The translations under genes were made by a program, and so were the position numbers. A DNA stretch of 64,000 bases, from the NCBI GenBank assembly GCA_018350325.1, contig JAEVLN010000011.1, forward strand, positions 2,662,449 to 2,726,448, given 5' to 3'. Source of the stretch: Globodera rostochiensis. Its lineage: Eukaryota > Nematoda > Chromadorea > Rhabditida > Heteroderidae. Below, piece after piece: positions 51,336 to 64,000 of the stretch. The number at the start of each line of letters is the position of its first letter. Positions within the stretch are counted from its first letter, which is position 1. The notes under the pieces were generated by a model. The model had not been told where the DNA came from. It saw only the letters and a list, made by a program, of their open reading frames with translations, and did not search any database.

Positions 51336-54300
51336 TCACTGGGTTCTGTCCAAATGTTGTGCGACCTCCGGGAATGTTTGCATAATAAACGCAATGCCCG
51401 CCTGACATCGTTGATGCGGCTTCGCAATTTCGATGGTCGTGGCGAGTGTAATCTTTTTGAAATGAATTATAAATTTACTCAAACTTTTTTGGGTGTAAAT
51501 AAAAAGGAAAGATTTGAAGAAAAAAAGAAACCAACCATCGCTTTTTGTTCGACGTTTTGCTGACTTTCTTTTTCCTGGATGGCTTTCTAAAGTGAAATGT
51601 AATCACTTTTAAAGAAAGGAAAAAAATGAAAAAAAAACCTGCAAAATCCCATTGAAATAGAGGGAAAATGCGTTGGAATTGTTCATCTCGCCAAGGTCTT
51701 CTGTAGGGATTAGGTTAACGAAGTAGCTGAGAAACTGTTTGATTTGGAAGATCCTGTAGGCAGTTTTTGGTTGCATTCCCGGCACTTTGAAGCAGAGACG
51801 GTAGACCGGGTCATTGCTATAAGCACTCATCAGTTGGACCATCACTAAAAAAAGTTGGGGGAGTAAATGGCTCATATTGATGCTGTTTGTTTGACCAACT
51901 CAAACCTCGCGTAAAATAACCGAGCTCGCCCATTTGCGTCGACTGCTGCACTAAATTCGCCAAATTTTGTGCTGCACCGGCCGTCGTCTGTTGTTGCTGC
52001 TGTTTGTGCATGTTCTGCAACAACTGGAGTTGTCGAAGTTGCAATGCGTTGGTAAAGTGCGTCATGTCAGTCGTGCCAAAAGACTGCGTGCCGGGGAGAG
52101 CGGTGCCGTTAGCGACTGAGGTGGGCGGTACTAATGGAATCTGCTGACGCGGCTGTGTTTCATTCTCATACTCCTTCCAGGCCTCGTCCCGTTCCTTAAG
52201 CAGTTCCCGTTTAATCTGCACACTAAACTCGTCAAAAAACCTCCGAAGTCAACTGCTCCTCTTCAATGCTCGTCAGGAGAAGGTCATGTGTGTGATAACT
52301 TGTCTGTTAATGTGTTCAAGGATAAACAGTGAGTGATTGCCCGAGACACAAAACTTACAATGGCTTTTGATCCGCTGAGAATAATGTCGCCCAACAGACG
52401 ATCCTAGCAATTAGAAAAAAACAATTAAGGCAACACCAAAAGTAAAACCATTACCTTCGGAGGGTCCAAATTCGGTCTCTGCGAATTGGCTTCGTCGCCG
52501 AGAGGTTCGGGTTCAAAGCGATACATCAGTTCGAGGTCCTCGACTTTATAATGCCGTTGAATTTGGGCCGCCTCCGTTACACGTCGTGCAGTCGACTCCT
52601 TTGTGACTTGGCGGTTGTAAATTCGTTCCTCCATTGTACCCTTAAAAACGAAAATGATTAAGTCGGAAAGCGCACAAAATATTTTCAAAAAATTACCTGG
52701 GCAACAAACCGGTAAATGTACACCGGTTTTTCTTGTCCAAAACGATACACACGGAATAGTGACTGAGTATCATGAGACGGATTCCAGCAACCTAAAAAAG
52801 TAAAAACAATTAAATGGAAACGAAAATAAAATGTTTACAATCAAAAATGACGACACGATTTGCTCCAACCAGATTAATGCCAAGAGAACCAGCACGAGTT
52901 GAAATCACCAGAAGGCGTTTGCTGAACTTTCTCAACACGATGAAAAGAATAATATTGTACCATTTTTTGGCATGTTCAAAACCTTTCGGTTTTATTACCG
53001 AACCTCTCACAAAAGTTAATCCCACCGAAGCCCAAGGCAAAACTAAACCGTTTAGACCCTAAAGGCACGGTCCCAATCAAATCAGGCCCTTTTAAACCCA
53101 CATTCGTGTCACACTCACCGCAAATTCATTGGGTTGTTGAATTCGTGCTGAATTCTAAAAAAGAACAAATTTATTTATGTAAGTGTAAAAGCATCGCCAA
53201 TTACCTGTCCCTGTCCTTGGAAGACACTGCTCCATTAATAACATCGTAGTCCAATCCTGAACGAAAAAAGAATCCCATTTGCATAAAAAAATATGCAAAA
53301 GATGGAAAAGAATGAAAATTTTCTCTATTAACCAAAAGATAAGAATTTCTGTTTTGTCCAGACGACTAACCCATTTTCCAAGACCATTGTTCGCCCTGTC
53401 TCATCAGTGCGTCGTGTCCGTCCACAAACCACTGATCCCTTTCAGCGTAATAAGCGAGCATTCTTTGGATCAACGCAATTGAGTTGAGGAATTGGGAAAA
53501 CACGAGCCTGTCAAAGTCCGTTTAGAGTGAATCTCACCCAAAAGCTTTTAAAATTACAATTTGTCCCCGATGGCCTCGCATTTTTTGAGAATCTCCACCA
53601 ACAAAATGAGCTTGTTGCTGAGTTCAAACCGTTCTCTGTCCTTCTCGGTGACGTGGTTTTTCGCCCATTCCTTCAATTCGATCGGAGTCTCCGACCGTTC
53701 CTCCACCGTCTCTCCGTTCTGGCGTCGCGATCGACGAGTCGGTTTAGCGGATGAAGACGGTCTTTCGCTATAACATTTTCCGATGTTCTGCTGATAATAA
53801 AACAAATGTTCAATAACCACCTGTCATGGACTTCTTGAACTTCATCATCATCTTCGTCTTTATCTTCAACGTCCTGCTCATCATCATCATTCTCATCCCA
53901 ATCTTCGTCATCGGGAACTACAAAACCGTCATCAATCATTAACTGTTTCCTTTCTTCCTCCCGTTCGTGCTCAATGATCAGATAAGGGTGAGTCCAAATC
54001 CGATAAAGAATGACGTGGTTGGGAAGAAGGTACTTTCCGTTCAAAGTCTGTTGGCTTTCAGCAAACTCCAAAAAATGTTGATAAAGCTCAATTTGAGGCT
54101 AAATAAGCATGAATTTATTGCACTGTTCCGTTTTTTTTTAAAAAATCACTTGAGTCAGCCGAATCATCAGCACGTACTCCTGCTTCGGAGGGAGCGACTC
54201 TTTGAGGACCGTGTAATCTCTCCGATCCAAAATATCCCGGAGGCGATCGTGAAGAACATGACAACGCCGTTTCATGTGCGCAACGTCCTGTTTAGTCGCG

Positions 54301-57300
54301 TCGACTGTTCTCCCGCGGTTTATTATGTGCTCAAAACGGCTTTTGAATTCTTTGATGTTGCCCAACAGGTTCGGCTTCACGAAATTGACCATGCTAAACC
54401 AAAAACTAAATAAAATGTTTTGTAAATCAGTTCAAACCAATAATATTCGCCCAAGTTGTTCTGCAATGGCGTGCCAGTGAGGCAAATTCGTCGTACGGCA
54501 CTAATCCGATTGATCGTTTTCGAAATAACAGAGTCGCAATTCTTCAGTTTGTGCCCTTCGTCACAGACGATCATGTGAGGTGCTTAATTTTAACAAATCC
54601 GTTCAAAACTTTATGAAAACAAATTTTAAATACTCTTACCTTCGAACAAAAACTTGCGAAATTGAGGCTTCAGTTTGTCCAATGCCATTTCCTTCTTCGT
54701 TTTGTGTTTCGCCTTTTGAGTTCGTACTTTCACTCCGCGTTTTGGCACGGGTTTGTCCTCGTCTGATTCGGTGAGTCTCCGGAACATATCGTAACCAATG
54801 ATCAGCACCGATGGCCCTTTGCAATTCGCCCAGCGCTTAATGGCCAACAAACGGTCCGAATTTTCCGTCTGTGAGTCAATTTCGGAGTACTGAAATAGAT
54901 AAAGAATATTAAGCCAATATTACTGATCAAATCCTACGGTGAGCACACCGTCCAACTCCGGATCATTGTCAAAAAGCCACTTGTCAAACTCGTTGACCCA
55001 ATTTAAAAGCACATTCTTCGGCGCAAATACCAACACTTTGTGAATTTTTTCGCTAATTTGCGGATGAGATAAAATTGTGTGCAAAAAAGCGATGATTTGA
55101 AGAGTCTTCCCGAGTCCCATGCAATGGCCAAGAATTGCTGAAAGTGAAAGGAAAATTTGAAAAATAGAAAAAGCTTCGACCTCCACCGCCCTGCTCGTCC
55201 AAGCGCGACAGCGATTCGATGGTGCAATTGTAAAGGAATTTGAGGCCGTCCGCTTGGTGCCTCTTAAGGACGCGCACCAAAGACGGATGGACTTTCACGG
55301 GGTCCGGATTGTCGTTTCCGCGGTCGGGGTCCAACACAATCGATTTTAGCACTGGCCGACTGCCCTCGCCTAAATTCACATTTCTTCCAACTGAACAGAA
55401 CCCAAAAACCCGAGTTCTTTGTGCCCCTTAACTCCCTTTGCCGAAGAAAAGATGATAGACAATTAAAACTACATTTTAACTAATTTTAATTTACAAAATA
55501 AGAGTGAACTGATCTTTCCCGGCACCTTTGTAAACCATAATCGTGCTGTCCGTGTTTGCGTCCACAACCAATTCGATTCCGTTGAATTCCCTCTGCCGCT
55601 CCTCCAGTCGCTTCCTTCGCTCTTTCTCTGCCCGTTCGGCCTCCTTCGTCTCGACGGTCAAATCCTTTTTTGAAATCACTTTCTTCGACGAGGTCGTCTT
55701 TGGCACTTCCTCGTCACTCGACGGAACAATTTCGGCCAAATCGCCGCTGTTGTCCGCCTCCGACCCATTTTTGTCGTCGCTTTCATCGTCGGAAGCCATG
55801 TGTCGGTTCTTTCTTCCAGGCCTCCGCTTTTTGACCGGCTTCTTCTGCTTTTTGGTTTTGGTCTTCTAAATTAGAATTTCCAAAAATCAACAACAAAATG
55901 GTAAATAACACCCATCAAGACCTGTTTGTTTTTGCTGGTAGAAGGCCCATCACCCAATGTGAGGACATCGTACCCACCAGAAGTTGACTTTCGTCGATTC
56001 GGTCTTTTTCTTCGACAACCAAAATCGTCGTCGTCGTCGTCGTCATCACTGCAACCAATTTTAATGCTTTCGTCGTCGTCATCGCTGTCTATGACAATTT
56101 CAGAGCTCGACGAGCACAAAATTGCAGCACTTTATGTGGGGGAAAATCGGATAAAGCCATCAGATTTAATTCTACCCAACACAAACTGACTTATTACGCT
56201 GTTTACTATTCGACTTCGGCTCCTTTTCTGTGTACGACATGTCCGAATTTCGGTCACTTTGTTCGTCAGGGGGCTGATCATCATCGTCATCGTCGATCAT
56301 TGCACGGTTTGCTTGTCGGAAGAGCTTTTTGAGTTCCTAACAAACAAACATTTTAAAGCGTAAATAAACAAAAAATGACCAAATTTTTTTGGTGCTGCGC
56401 TCGTGTCATTTTCGGCGGTGGAATGCCGTCACTGGCGGTTGAATCGCTTTCACTCCCGCCGTCCGACAATTTATCAGCCGATTTCTTATCGTCGCACGGC
56501 AAACTATCGATGTGATCAGAAGATGTGCGGCGATTGGCACTGTCCTTCGAAAGCCATTCGTCGTCCTGCTCCATCTTCTCGTCCCCGCCAACTTTCTTCT
56601 TATCCGTGGCACTTTTCTAAACAAAACATGGAGAAATCTTATTTTTGTATAAATCTAAACACCTCCACAAACAACCAACCTTCGACCCGGCCTTTCGTTT
56701 ACGTTCACGCCGTTTTGTTACATGGTCAGAAGTTTGCGGCTGATCTTTGTCCGATTCATCGCTTTCTTCCGTCTCATTTTGTTCGTTGGCGGAATTTTCG
56801 TCGTTTCTTTCATCGGTACATTTTTCTCCTTGACCATCAGCCAATTTACGCATTTTTATCCGGTTAAGTTGGCTCAGCAAGCGCTTTCCAGATCGCGATT
56901 GGCGTTCAAGATCATCGATACTGTTGCTAATACGCAACTTTTGTTGCCCTCCAACGATCTTAAAACATAATTTTCTACAAAATATTATAAAAATAAAAAG
57001 CGGTAAAACGGCAGTCTCCGATTTTTGCAAAAAAAAAAACAAAACAAACAAAAATGGTTTCAGAAATTTGACCCAACCCCGCAAAAATGAATGGACTTTG
57101 CCATTCATGTGAGCACGCACCTTCTGAACAATTCGGTTGAAATTTTGAAGCGAAACGGGAATTTCAATTGCGGAAGTTATCCCGAACTGCCGCTTTGCCT
57201 CCTCTTCACGGCAACTCGTGCCATTTACTTCGCTTGGCGAACGACCGACGTCCATTGCGGCCAATTGAACACCATTTTCGGCTTCTCCGTCCGCCGTGTT

Positions 57301-57912
57301 CAAGCCCCGCGCAGTCTCTTTTGGTCGTTGTTTTCGGTTGTTCAGTGCGTCGTCCTCTTCTTGAGATGGCGATGAATCGTGAAGAACACCCTCGCAAATT
57401 TTTGCACTTGGCAATTCGTTGTCTTCGTTTGGCACATCGTCCACCGGCAAAAAGCCTTCCGAATTGTCTCGGATCGGCCCCTCCTTTGCGGGATCCAACG
57501 ACGGCCCCCCATGAGAGTACTCAACCAAACTTTCGTTCACTCCATCCGTTTCGTCCATCATCAGATCGTTTACCACCAATTTCGAACAGCAGGCACAAAG
57601 CTCAACACTCTTTTCACTGTGAATCTAAACGGAATTTGGCACTTTCCACTCATTTCTGAATTTTCTTACGTCGTGGAGTACTAATTTATCCTTTGATTCA
57701 AATGAACACTCGACTGCCAATTTGCGCTTCCCAAAACTCTAAAAAAAGTTTCAGCAATTAAAGCCCAGACCAGACAAATCATTCAATTTTCGTCTTTTAA
57801 AAAAACAAACAAACAATTTTCTGTGGCAGCAGCGCCTATTTCACCACGAACATTAAATGAACTAAATTGCTTAAAAACTACAAACCTTTGCCAATTTTGC
57901 TGACTCCGCCAT
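51336..57912 (-). CDS. xnp-1: ATRX/XNP-1 SNF2-family chromatin remodeller
   Basis: Start ATG 57912-57910 (MAESAKLAK); about 20 exons. The N-terminal third is acidic and Ser-rich with many Asp runs (about 56340-56100 and 55800-55600) and has no ADD zinc finger, as in nematode XNP-1. The ATPase core shows [32 protein letters not shown] (motif I, about 55110), [41 protein letters not shown] (DEGH box, about 54555), [20 protein letters not shown], then helicase-[21 protein letters not shown] (about 52900), [20 protein letters not shown] and [18 protein letters not shown] Gln-rich stretch (about 52050-51970) precedes the end. ATRX deposits H3.3 and guards repeats and heterochromatin. The last two small exons (to 51336) are less sure. 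Confidence 0.9.
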
Positions 57913-58075
57913 TCCAGAAAAACGGACCAAATAAATAAACAAAAAAGCCTAGCGGCAAAAGTAAAAGCGTAAATAAAAGAAGGAAAAAAATAAAAACGCA
58001 AAAGACATTAGTGTGAATAAAACTGCATAAAACAGAACGTTTATTTAAAAATTAACAAAATGAGAGAATCAATTC
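57913..58075 (-). promoter_or_regulatory. Operon-like intercistronic region, NHP2 to ATRX
   Basis: The space of 163 bases contains an AATAAA shortly after the NHP2 stop, a U-rich stretch and an AG about 40 bases before the ATRX ATG. This matches the spacing of nematode operons, in which the downstream mRNA receives a spliced leader. Confidence 0.5.
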
Positions 58076-58838
58076 TTATTCGGGTTCGACCACCAAAGCA
58101 TAAGCGTTTTCGTGCGTCTGATCGAAAAGCTCCGCGTATGACTCGTGACGCTTCACCAAAAGGACAACGGCGGGACGTTTATAGCCTAAAAAGAGAAATA
58201 AAATGGAAACAAATGGACAAAAACGACCAGCGCAAAGACCGAGATGTTCGCGCGACGGCGTGAAGACATAAGGAAGTCCCTGAAGGTAATCAAAACCAAA
58301 ATTGGTTTAATTTCTTAATGCTTTAACTATTTTTATTTGATGCTTTTTGTGTTCCATCCTCAAAAAATGCATTTGGTTTAAATAAATTTTAAAAACATTG
58401 GCTTAAGATGCGTGGAGCGCTAACAAAAATGAATATTTGCGACCTTCTCTTCGCAAATGGCCGGAATATGGCTGTACACGTCGATTGGTGAAACATTTCC
58501 TTACGAATAAAAGTTTATCGTCGGAATTTGACCGGAGGGAAGGAACCTGCCAAGACGACAATTCCCTTCTCATTCTTTCGGAAGGCTTTCATCACATCGG
58601 CCAACCCATGCCTCAGAAAGCCTTTTTCCTTCGCAGACTTCTTCACCAATTTGTAGACTTTCTTTGCCAGTTTTCTGTTCGCAAGAGGTTTCGCGATTGG
58701 ATTGACCAACTGACAAAGCTCTTCATATTCGTCTCGATCAGTGCTGGCGACCAATGCCGGCTTCTCGGTGACGTTTTGAGACGTTTCCATTACCTCCTCA
58801 ATTTCAGCAGCACTTTCGCTGGGCTGCCTTCCTTTCAT
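58076..58838 (-). CDS. NHP2, H/ACA snoRNP subunit
   Basis: Four exons: 58838-58547, 58499-58444, 58279-58228, 58185-58076. Joined protein contains LCQLVNPIAKPLANRKLAKK, VYKLVKKSAKEKGFLRHG, KGIVVLAG then NVSPIDVYSHIPAICEE, LPYVFTPSREHLGLCAG and KRPAVVLLVKRHESYAELFD, which is the L7Ae/NHP2 fold at normal length (about 170 residues). NHP2 binds H/ACA guide RNAs with dyskerin, NOP10 and GAR1 in the nucleolus for rRNA pseudouridylation and in telomerase RNA. The first stretch is acidic and Glu/Ser-rich. An AATAAA lies about 30 bases after the stop. It ends only 164 bases before the ATRX start on the same strand. Confidence 0.93.
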
Positions 58839-59710
58839 GCGAACGATGAATGAATAATCTTTTAATACAAATTCTGTGATAAACAATTAGTATTAAATGT
58901 TTGTGAAGACGGCAAAAAGAAAGTGCGGTTGAGCTGCGCGGGACCGGATTCCTCCGCACTCCATCTGCGGAATAATTCTGGGTTTACAGCCTCACTGATC
59001 TGAGATTTGTGGATTTTTAAAAGGGCAATTAAAGTTTTGTATAGAGAACATCATTTTGAAATTTTCCTGGACCCGGGCCGTACAATACCAATTCTTATAA
59101 TGTAATGTTTACTCATTTTTGCTTTTTAGCGGCCAGGCAATGCTGATGGCGCCGACAGAAAAATATTTAGAGAGTTCACAATATATGGAATTTGAAACAA
59201 ACTCGATAAATCGGACCAAATTTTGAATGGGTTTTGTTAAATTGAGCCAAATTTATTTTTGCTTTACTGAGCAATTTTTATTCGGAATTTTTCTAAATAA
59301 CTTTTGAGGAGAGAGGGGCGGCGGTGCCGATAGACCTCGCCGAGAAATTTTTATTTTGTTGCTTTTGTTAAGAGATTTGCATCGAAATTTAATAACTTGC
59401 GATATTTAAAATTTGGCGATCTGTCATCGGATAAGTAAGACCCATCAAACTTTGAATTTTGTTGCTCATTTGTCAGGTAACACCATCTTCTTTAGGAGGT
59501 TTATGTTTAATCAAGGAAATTACACTATCTTTTGTAATGTGATAGTTCGGATTTGAATTGTTAATTAGTAGCTGAAATGTATGCAGTTTTGTCTTACAAT
59601 AAATAAAACACACGGAAACTCTGTCCAACGAAAGCAATAAATGTCCTTTTCGGTTCCGTTTTATTTTGAAGCTCATCGCCCGGCCGTCCTCTCCAAGCAG
59701 TTCACATCAT
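58839..59710. other. Intergenic region between NHP2 and zinc-finger gene
   Basis: No supported gene. A copy of the dispersed motif occurs in reverse at about 59322 (GGCGGTGCCGATAGACCTCG). Short minus frames near 59473-59676 lack support. Confidence 0.4.
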
Positions 59711-61530
59711 TCATTCACTGCTGTGTATCCTTCGGACGTGACTGTCGTGCGCCGCATGCGATGCAAAGCATTTCCCGCAAATGGCACACTTTTAAAATAT
59801 GAAGTGTTTGAGTAGAAATGACGTGCAATGCTTCACCTTAAATGGCTTTTCCCCGCTGTGTTGTCGAACTGTCAAAAAGAGGGGAAAGCGTCTGAATGGC
59901 TTTTCGTCGCCCTTTCCCTTTCAGCCATGGACTAATCTTTCTTTCTCTGTGTACGAATGCCAAGATTTGCTTAAGGCTTAATTCTGATGCCATCGAAAGT
60001 TCGTTCATATGCACAGAATGCGTTTTGCCCAGCGCCACCATCGACCAACCAAAACTCACTGTGCGTCCTGAGGATAGAACTGGCCGTAAATGCCTTAAGT
60101 AGCAAAGCACGTCAAAGTTAATTAAGCGAACCAAAAAAGGACCTTCTCACAATGCGGGCATTTGTAGGGACGTTCTCCGGAGTGCGTTCGGAGATGCTTT
60201 ACGGGTGAAAGAGTTAAAGACAATGATCGGAATTTGTAGCTTGACTCGAGATTTTTGGCAAAGATTGGAATATTTGTGGGCACAGATTTCTGCAGAGTGC
60301 CATTTCCATGAATAGAGTCGAGCAACCCAAATGGTTGTAGATGAACCTTGTTCAAACTGGATGACTGTGAGAATGTCTTCAGACACGAGGGGCATTCGTG
60401 CGGTCGGTAGCGTTCGTGCACGTGCAGGATGTGAATACGCAACCGATCACGCTTCTCGAAGGAGCTGTTTTTGATGGATTTTCCTTCCGATTTCATAGAA
60501 AGAAGCGCGAGAGCTTACCGGGAGCACAGAGAACAGGGGAAGCGCCTGATTGTGAGGCTTTTATTTATTGGCTTATTCCATTGGCCACAACTCACCGGTT
60601 GCCGTTGTCCACACAGCGAGTGAACTTCAAATGCTTATCCCTTAAATTGATGGGCCCATTTCCACTAATTATTGTTTAATCACCCGAAAGGCCCAAACTC
60701 ATACAATCGGGTCACAATATTTTGAATATTCCGATAGATTTATTTGAGTGGACACTTCCAACTTCTTGCTGCTGTCTGTTCCTCACCTGTAATACTCGTA
60801 GCTGAACACCTTGCCGCATCGCGGGCAACAGAATCCGTCAGTCCCTTCGCCATTCGCTTCTGTTGCGTGAATCTGAGCTTTCTCTTCGGGTGTCAGCCCA
60901 AAGCATACTGTAAAGGACACAATTTGAAAGGTTCGAGACTCTCGATTTCGAAGCCATGTCCAAAAAAGGCAAAGTTTTGCACCTTTGTGTTTGCTTGCTG
61001 CCCTTCTCATTTTGTCTTCTCTTTCTCTTTGCTGCTCTCCCCTTCCCTTCGGGCGCTTTTCTCCTTTCCTCTCTTTAACGCATTTAATGGCCTCAAATGG
61101 GCTAAGATGAACATGGGAAGCAGGAAGAATCTGTTTGGATTTGACTTATGCCAAATCGTCTTCCCGCCCGTGTCGGGGGACAATGGAAGTTCATTCAACT
61201 AACGTCAGCAACTCGGGAAGTTGCGCCAATTCCAATTCCATTTCGGGATTCATCAGTGCACATGAATCTCCGCTGTTGTCCAGCAGCAACAGCAGGAGAA
61301 AGAATTTGTGCCATGGAGGAGGTCGTCACGTCATTAGATTTAGATGGCACTGAAACAGCGAGTAATTGGCACCCGCACAATGCTTGGTTAAGCCTACCGT
61401 AGCCCTGCCTTTCAAAGGGCGGCTTCTCTCCTCCCTTTTCGCCAATGAGTGATTCGATGCTCGTAAAGCGCTGTTCCCTTCCGCCACACAGCCGCACAGA
61501 ACTTCCAGCAGCAGTAGAAGAAGATGCCAT
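59711..61530 (-). CDS. C2H2 zinc-finger protein, about six fingers
   Basis: Minus-strand exons in order: FCCPRCGKVFSYEYY (about 60846-60790) continued by RDKHLKFTRC; RRFPCSLCSRSFEKRDRLRI then HILHVHERYRPHECPSCLKTF and SQSSSLNK; HLRTHSGERPYKCPHCEK (about 60190-60140); AFTASSILRTH; IRQHSGEKPFK; and CAICGKCFASHAAHDSHVRR then IHSSE and TGA at 59711. The H-S-G-E-(R/K)-P-(Y/F)-K linkers are classic. Each finger is cut by an intron within the finger or linker. It is a likely sequence-specific DNA-binding protein. The N-terminal exon is uncertain: an open Ser-rich frame from ATG 61530 (MASSSTAAGSS...) with a possible donor near 61200 is the best candidate but its phase does not join simply. Confidence 0.75.
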
Positions 61531-62844
61531 CGACGGAAAGGAAGATGGCACATTTAAAGAGGTAAAGCATTGACGGAGCAAAGCGTTGATAAGGGGAGGG
61601 GAGAGGAAGAAGGCAGGCGAAAGCCATCGGAGGGGGAGGAGCGGCAGGGCGAGAGGTTGGGGCAGGGCGGCGAGGAATGGCAGAGGAAAGTCCGACGACG
61701 GTTTGGGGGAGAGACCGAAGCGCTGGCGATGGGCTGAGGTTGAAGGCATCGGGAAGCCGAATTTGGGGGGATCGGTTGGTTTTTTGGAAGCTGAAAAGGA
61801 GCGAAAGGTGAAAGAAGTTGGGGCCCATTGCTTAAAAGAGAAGCCCTTCAGCACCAAACTTTGAGAGAGACCGACTGACTGCACGAGCCAAATTGCTGAG
61901 AGCACATCCATAAAAGTCAGGACCCTCTCGTCAAGCGATCAACTCAACTCGAGAGCGGCGTTGGTGAGGGCTGAAGTTGGGTGAGTGTCCCCGCCCTCCC
62001 CTCAACCTCAGCACTCTTTGCCCCCCCCCCCCCCGAGGGGCTCAAATGGTGCTACCGTAAGTAACAAGTGAAGAGAGCACTTCACCCCCACCCCAACCTC
62101 TTCTCAAAGAACTGTCATGGGGACGCGGCGACCATTCAGCCCCCCCCCCCTATTCACTATTCATTCGAAAAGTCTAAATGATTGGGACGGGGGGAAGCAG
62201 ACACTTTTGGTGGTTGGAATTGTACCCAATGCCCAAATCTGTCAGCAGCAAGCAGTTGGCGAGCATTTCGCTGGCAATGGACGAATTGGTGCCCTGGATA
62301 TTGTAAAGTAGTCGGGATTCCCGGGGCAGATAATTCCCACTCATTGTAAGCCCAGGCAGCCAAATTCCAATTATTAGGCCCCATCCCCCCCCCCCCGGCG
62401 TAATTTCTGCTCCCCAATTCTCCCGATAGGGCCGGTCCACTCGGAAATAATACATTCGCCCGCCCCCCCCCACCGACCCATCCTTCTTTATTTAATTCAC
62501 TTAGCCATCCCATCGAGGGCACACAAACACACATAAATGAATTTAATAGGTTATGCTACGACAAATATTCCACCCCCCCCCTACGGCGCAAATTTACAGT
62601 CGCCCTCAAAGCATATGCAACGTCTGTTCAAGATTCAAAATCCAATGCTTTATCATTTGGATGTGTTAAAATCTTTAAATTAATGTTATATTAAATGCAT
62701 TAAAATTACTTATGTACACCGAATTTGCAAATTGGGAAATGTTGGAGGAGGAATAGGTGAACACAAACACACTTTAGAACTAAGCCCTAAAATAGTTAAA
62801 AAATGTAAAGGGTACGAAATCAGCAAATGTCTAACAATGATTTA
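61531..62844. other. Intergenic region between SPEN end and zinc-finger gene
   Basis: No supported gene. G-rich and C-rich runs at about 62020-62034, 62143-62150, 62387-62396, 62462-62470 and 62572-62581. Open frames here are low complexity. Confidence 0.4.
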
Positions 62845-64000
62845 TTATTTGTTGGTTAGTATCACAAAGAGGTATCCCGCGTTGAGACTCTCCACTGTCC
62901 TCAAGAGGTCCGGCGCATTCCGCGAAAGGAGCATCCGACTGAAGTCACTGGGCGGAAAAATGTGTGCCACCATGGAGCTTGGCTGTTGCGTCTGGGCAAA
63001 GAAGAAGAGAAGTGAACGCGAATCAAAAAGTTCGGAAAAGTGACTTTGAAAGCGATGGTTTGAGAAACTCGGACATTAACGAGAAATTCGTCAAGAATAA
63101 GAAAACCAACTTCTAGACAAAATTCAAACCCTTTCGTTTTTAAACTTTTGCCACCATTCAAACCAATTTCATAGGTAAACTCCGAAACCATTGGGTATAC
63201 CAAATTTTGTGGAGAGGGAATAATCCAGAAAAGTTGCAGACCAAATGAAGCTTTCTGTTCGGCCCAATTGCAAAATGAACTCACAGCTCCTGAGCTGACA
63301 ATACCGGCTGCACTCTTGGAACTGAAATACTCGATGAAAGCGACGCTCATCTTCTGCGTCTGGATGACCACGTCCTCGCGGTCCCGGCCACACGGGAGGC
63401 AAATCAGCGCCAGTTGGTTTTCCTCCCTTTCCATTTTGCGGATTAAATCTGTGAGAGAGATGAATTGATCATTTGTTTAATCTCAAGTTCTACCCATTCA
63501 ACACTAACTTTCCAAATGGGTTTGCTCCAAACGCATCCTTTGATTAATGCGCAACAGGGGGATTCCGTTCTCGTTGAGCGCAGAAAGTTCGCCGTTCATT
63601 TGCTGGATGAGCGCTTCATTGCCACAAACCTTGGGGAATCGTATTCAAATTAGAACCGTCCCAATCATTGCATTGGCAATAAATACACCCCAAACCTTGT
63701 GCATCTGAACGAGCGTGTCCGCGTTTTTCATTGCCAATTGCCCTTGCCACAGAACCGGATATTTCTGTTTAAAAGATAAAATTTGTATTTCTTTCATAGT
63801 CAATTATTTTTATATTGCTTTCCAATGTCTCACATTTGCGCTGCTTTGTTTCTTCACCATTTTCTGTTGATTCTGTTGCACAATATGCTGCTGTTGTTGT
63901 TCAACAGAAGGGAAAACATGATGGGGAGGAGATTGCAACGATACGTTGGCATGGACATGTTGCTGTTGCCGCTTTTCAACATTTTGACTATGACACATTA
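62845..64000 (-). CDS. SPEN/DIN-1-like corepressor, C-terminal SPOC domain (5' part outside window)
   Basis: Exons: 64000 to about 63833 (Gln/His-rich linker), about 63761-63697 (KYPVLWQGQLAMKNADT), about 63634-63513 (NGIPLLRINQRMRLEQTHLE), 63448-63285 (REENQLALICLPCGRDREDV then FIEYFSSKSAAGIV) and 62991-62845 (MVAHIFPPSDFSRMLLSRNA then PDLL and FVILTNK). Stop TAA 62847-62845. This is a full SPOC domain: P.vWQG.laLK, RI.QRMRLE..L, CLPCGRD.EDV..Q, FI.Y...K.AAGI and IFPP..FS...L...AP.LL. SPOC reads phosphorylated peptides and recruits NCoR/SMRT-type corepressors; C. elegans DIN-1 acts with the DAF-12 nuclear receptor. The RRM part lies beyond the window end. Confidence 0.88.

Noticed and set aside
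61195..61911. 238-codon minus frame with hydrophobic start
   Set aside because: Only the 3' part from ATG 61530 may be the N-terminal exon of the zinc-finger gene; the rest is low-complexity Pro/Leu-rich sequence.

Overview
The window is animal nuclear DNA and almost certainly comes from a nematode. Genes are split by many short GT-AG introns with a few GC-AG ones, several starts sit directly behind a 3' splice-type acceptor as expected for spliced-leader trans-splicing, and one same-strand gene pair has operon-like spacing. The best-matching families (RAB-7, BBS-4, XNP-1/ATRX, DIN-1/SPEN, SOAP-1/HEATR5, MOLO-1-like) fit that placement. Poly-C/poly-G tracts, GC-AG introns and many hAT-like miniature elements resemble plant-parasitic tylenchid (cyst) nematodes, but the species is an inference. 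All gene models below were built by eye from reading frame, splice sites and remembered family patterns; internal exon borders may be off.

Layout. 0-8 kb: 3' half of a HEATR5/SOAP-1 HEAT-repeat gene (+), then a PGAP2-like GPI-anchor remodelling gene (-). 8-19 kb: a 21-bp minisatellite, then four plus-strand genes: RAB7, BBS4, an R3H-domain gene and IWS1, the last with an N-terminal array of duplicated mini-exons. 19-30 kb: an SLC22/MFS transporter, a CDKL1/4-type kinase whose 3' end is interrupted by a hAT-type element, a small LOTUS-like gene (-), and a decayed FtsH-type M41 peptidase locus (-). 30-51 kb: INTS7, a Brinker/CENP-B-type DNA-binding protein, a 93-residue GY-rich single-pass membrane protein and a MOLO-1-like membrane protein, all on the plus strand. 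The last three have introns swollen by tandem arrays of different monomers. 51-64 kb (minus strand): ATRX/XNP-1, NHP2, a C2H2 zinc-finger gene and the 3' end of a SPEN/DIN-1 gene ending in a SPOC domain.

Most genes are ordinary cellular housekeeping: endosome/lysosome traffic (HEATR5, RAB7), cilia (BBS4, CDKL), RNA and chromatin (IWS1, INTS7, NHP2, ATRX, SPEN). The unusual part is the architecture. At least six tandem arrays sit in or across introns, and several repeat units carry splice sites. One array multiplies complete in-frame mini-exons (IWS1), one multiplies an exon end plus its 5' splice donor (Brinker-like gene), and one is built of units that each start with GT and end with AG (INTS7).
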